Shown piece after piece: positions 39,022 through 41,466 of a stretch of DNA of 41,466 bases. Position numbers and translations under genes: made by a program. The stretch lies in assembly GCA_964409165.1 (NCBI GenBank), contig CAYPCH010000017.1, positions 1 through 41,466 on the forward strand. Direction: 5' to 3'. Under the pieces are notes generated by a model, which was given only the letters and a program-made list of their open reading frames with translations, had not been told where the DNA came from and searched no databases. Origin of the DNA: CAYPCH01 sp964409165 (GTDB lineage: Bacteria > Bacillota > Clostridia > Acetivibrionales > Acetivibrionaceae). How positions within the stretch are numbered: the first letter of the stretch is position 1; every line of letters begins with the position of its first letter.

Positions 39022-41391
39022 GTGGTTTTTATCAATCTGATTAAAGTGTTTGGAAAAACAGTTATCAAAAGTAGAAAAGGGTCAACCCTTGTAATGTCCA
39101 TTATAATTATAATAATAATGTCATTAATGGGCATTTCACTTATTGCCTTAACATTAAGCTCTGTCGATATGAGCATGATGTTCGGTGATGTAAACAAAGC
39201 CTATTTTGCTGCGGAAGCTGCAGCCGAGGAAGTTGCTAAAAACCTAGATCAAAAGGTTTCGGATATTCAGGAAGAAGCAAGGGCTCAGACAACAATTGAG
39301 ATTCAGACAATGCTCCGTGAAAATCCGATTTATTTCAGAGAATATGACGGCTCTATATCCATTTCAGATTCTGAACCTGAATTCAATGTTTCAAAGATTG
39401 AAGATGAGTTCAAATCATTGTATTTAGAAAATTTTTATACATTATTGAATGATGAATTTAATGATATTGATAATTTGGATAAAATGAAAGAACTTCTTGA
39501 TACAGCAGATGATAACGGAAATTTTCCTTACAAGGATTTGAATGAAAATCAGGGGAGAATGTTGCTAAAGTCAGCCTCATATGACCATTCAAATCATAAC
39601 ATAGAAATAATTGTAAGCGGAATACACAACGATTATGAAAAGAAACTTAATGCTGTTTTCTCTCTGTTGCCACATTCAGAAAAAATACCATATCAGACTG
39701 TAGAAAAATTTGCGGTTAAAAATCCTGTAAAATATGATGTTTTAAAGAAAGCTGTAGTAGCTGAAAAAAACATGATAATATCATCATGTGATGTCGTGAT
39801 TACAGGTGATGTTTTATGTTTTGGTACAATTCCGGTAATTGATAACTCACTCCCTCCTGAGGATATAGAGGAGGATTATGATGCCCAATGGAATATGTAT
39901 GGGGGAATTATTGTGGGAATGTGTCAGAATGTTTCATCAAAATGGGCACATTTTGGTTTTAACCCTTCTAAAATCGGGGAATATTCAAACGGCTCGCTTA
40001 AAGTAAATGGAAACGCATCAACAATGGGATATATTCACTCAGTATACAATACAATACATGGCTCTCAAGTCATAACAATAAGCGGGAATGCCTATGCAAG
40101 ATCGGTAAGGTCTGAGAAATACTCAAACAACTCAATTGTGAATTTTAATAATCTTTCAGTTATAGACAATCTTCAGATTGACTCAAATAATACTGTATTT
40201 AATGTAAATGGAGTTTTTAAAGGATTTGTAGACACTTGGCATGCTATTGACGGAAGTGACGGAGAGGATCCTGATATTAATTCAAAACCAAAAATGACAA
40301 GCAGTGTTGTAGTAAACGGCGATTCAACATTGAATTTTAATGATGCAGTCTATATCGGTGGAAGTACATATTTGAAAAACCGACTTAATTCTGAGGGTAA
40401 TCCTTACATGACAGGTGTTTCAGCATTAAAATCATCATGGAGGATAGCGAACATGTACAGTCGGGATGGCTTACCGGACCCCGATAACAACGAACTTAGC
40501 TGGAATAAAATCTACTGGTATGATAATGAAACAAGAGAATCTACGCAGACTAATGCGCAATACAGGAATCATTCAGGTGTTGATATGATTTCAGGCAGAG
40601 AGTCTGCACCCGATTATTTTCCTTTATTAAACAGAGCCATGCATATAAAAACAGTTTGGGATGAAATCCTTAAGGACGATTACATACTATCAACTTATAT
40701 AAGTCCGAATAATATTAATATGTATGCGATTGCTTCAGAGCAAAAACTTAAGGGTTTTTCAAACGGTGCAGTTATTGCAAATGGTAGAGTATATTCTCCT
40801 TTTGATTTTGAAACCTTTGATCCTTCTGAATTTCATAACACCATACAGAAACCTGCTATTTCTGATTATTACGACCAGATAAAAGGTCTTATCAAAGAGG
40901 ATTTCAACCCTGTTTCGCCAAAGCTTAATTATGTAGCTCCTACAAAAAGTATAATAAGTTACATGGACAATGATTTTGTCGGTATAAACAGAATTGAAAA
41001 AAACAGGATTTATACACCAGCAGATAGCAATAGAGGATTTGTCTATTATGGAGACCAAGACGCCGATATAAGGGAAATTGCCGGGAAGTGGTTTATAAAC
41101 AGCGAGATTATTCCCGTTGATAACAAAGGGATAATTTTTGTTGAAGGCAATATTTACATACACAGTGATTTTAAATTCACCGGAGTTATAATGTCTTCAA
41201 AAAATATTATCTTTCTAGGAGACGCAGAAATTACCTATGATGAATCGGCAATTGACACACTGCTTAAGGCAGATGTAAATATCAACGGATTTTTTGGACT
41301 TCTTTCAAGTAAAGTTCCCCTAGGTACAATGGAGAGTCAGAGAATTACAACACGCAATATCAGTGTAATTAAATGGAATGAAATTAAGTAA
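39022..41391 (+). CDS. Large PilX-like minor pilin with beta-rich surface domain
   Basis: This 789-residue protein begins like PilX: KSRKGSTLVMSIIIIIIMSL with Gly20, then FAAEAAAEEVAKN, the Ala-rich helix of this family. It lacks the Glu at position 5, as PilX proteins often do. The rest, about 700 residues, is not typical. From residue 230 to 480 it has short, Asn/Val/Ile-rich beta strands (SSVVVNGDSTLNFNDAVYIG, FNVNGVFKGFVD) suggesting a right-handed solenoid. The GTG start follows GAGGGTGG. The last gene of the locus in this window, it may be a tip adhesin, but I cannot prove it. Confidence 0.78.
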   Translation: MVFINLIKVFGKTVIKSRKGSTLVMSIIIIIIMSLMGISLIALTLSSVDMSMMFGDVNKAYFAAEAAAEEVAKNLDQKVSDIQEEARAQTTIEIQTMLRENPIYFREYDGSISISDSEPEFNVSKIEDEFKSLYLENFYTLLNDEFNDIDNLDKMKELLDTADDNGNFPYKDLNENQGRMLLKSASYDHSNHNIEIIVSGIHNDYEKKLNAVFSLLPHSEKIPYQTVEKFAVKNPVKYDVLKKAVVAEKNMIISSCDVVITGDVLCFGTIPVIDNSLPPEDIEEDYDAQWNMYGGIIVGMCQNVSSKWAHFGFNPSKIGEYSNGSLKVNGNASTMGYIHSVYNTIHGSQVITISGNAYARSVRSEKYSNNSIVNFNNLSVIDNLQIDSNNTVFNVNGVFKGFVDTWHAIDGSDGEDPDINSKPKMTSSVVVNGDSTLNFNDAVYIGGSTYLKNRLNSEGNPYMTGVSALKSSWRIANMYSRDGLPDPDNNELSWNKIYWYDNETRESTQTNAQYRNHSGVDMISGRESAPDYFPLLNRAMHIKTVWDEILKDDYILSTYISPNNINMYAIASEQKLKGFSNGAVIANGRVYSPFDFETFDPSEFHNTIQKPAISDYYDQIKGLIKEDFNPVSPKLNYVAPTKSIISYMDNDFVGINRIEKNRIYTPADSNRGFVYYGDQDADIREIAGKWFINSEIIPVDNKGIIFVEGNIYIHSDFKFTGVIMSSKNIIFLGDAEITYDESAIDTLLKADVNINGFFGLLSSKVPLGTMESQRITTRNISVIKWNEIK

Positions 41392-41413
41392 AAAACTATT
41401 ATATTGCTTATAT

Positions 41414-41464
41414 ACTCAACTTTCCCACAGTATTTATGGGCTCTTTGCCACTAACGTAGCATTG
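41414..41464 (-). repeat. Repeat family R1, copy 3
   Basis: These bases are the exact reverse complement of 1-51. The copy lies 22 bases after the stop codon of the last pilus gene. Identity over 51 bases ends sharply on the inner side of both copies, so the repeat boundary is at the TTGAGT end, and the other side continues to or past the window edge. Confidence 0.8.
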
Positions 41465-41466
41465 CT

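Noticed and set aside
28330..41391. Type II secretion system instead of type IV pilus
   Set aside because: The presence of PilT, PilM/N/O, a PilA-type pilin, a PilX-like protein and ComFB, and the absence of a secretin and GspL/M-type genes, favour a pilus.
1..41466. The whole window as one 41-kb transposon bounded by terminal inverted repeats
   Set aside because: Content is housekeeping and pilus genes with no transposase or integrase, and more R1 copies lie inside. A contig break at a repeat explains the ends better.

Overview
The window looks like chromosome of a low-GC, anaerobic, cellulosome-forming clostridium, most likely of the Acetivibrio / Clostridium thermocellum clade. The reasons are AT-rich DNA with strong GGAGG-type ribosome binding sites, two ferredoxin-linked 2-oxoacid oxidoreductases, a type III glutamine synthetase, a secreted protein carrying a type I dockerin with Ser-Thr recognition pairs, and a Gram-positive type IV pilus locus without PilQ or PilP. 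I see no rRNA, tRNA, CRISPR array, prophage or transposase gene. The first 51 bases and bases 41414-41464 are identical in inverted orientation, so the window probably ends at copies of a dispersed repeat, as an assembly contig would.

Layout. 1-620: repeats and hairpins, no complete gene. 621-4132: a membrane/TPR-like protein, a SulP anion transporter and a flavoprotein. 4287-9230: a same-strand run of tcdA, a MinD-like ATPase, a PilZ protein and a four-subunit 2-oxoacid:ferredoxin oxidoreductase of the VOR/KOR type. 9337-13317: glnN, a membrane transglutaminase-like protein and YmaF. 13691-16223: a second, two-subunit oxidoreductase with fused gamma and alpha subunits. 16364-22711 (minus strand): an LCP cell-wall ligase, then an apparent five-gene operon of histidine kinase, NfeD, flotillin FloA, a disordered 120-residue protein and a LytTR response regulator, then ilvE. 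23191-26387: a dockerin-only secreted protein convergent with an RCC1-propeller surface protein. 26661-28079: yqeG and aroE. 28330-41391: type IV pilus locus (pilB, pilT, pilC, pilA, pilD, comFB, pilM, pseudopilin, pilN, long PilO-like, pseudopilin, large PilX-like).

How parts fit together. The two oxidoreductases, GlnN and IlvE all connect to 2-oxoacid, glutamate and branched-chain metabolism. The PilZ protein, the N-terminal domain of PilB and ComFB all belong to families with cyclic-dinucleotide binding members, so c-di-GMP control of pili is plausible. The most unusual feature is a family of about 70-bp palindromic repeats (six near-complete copies). One copy sits exactly in frame inside tcdA and adds 23 codons, which resembles the protein-coding palindromic elements known from Rickettsia. 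At least four further families of small palindromic repeats lie between genes.
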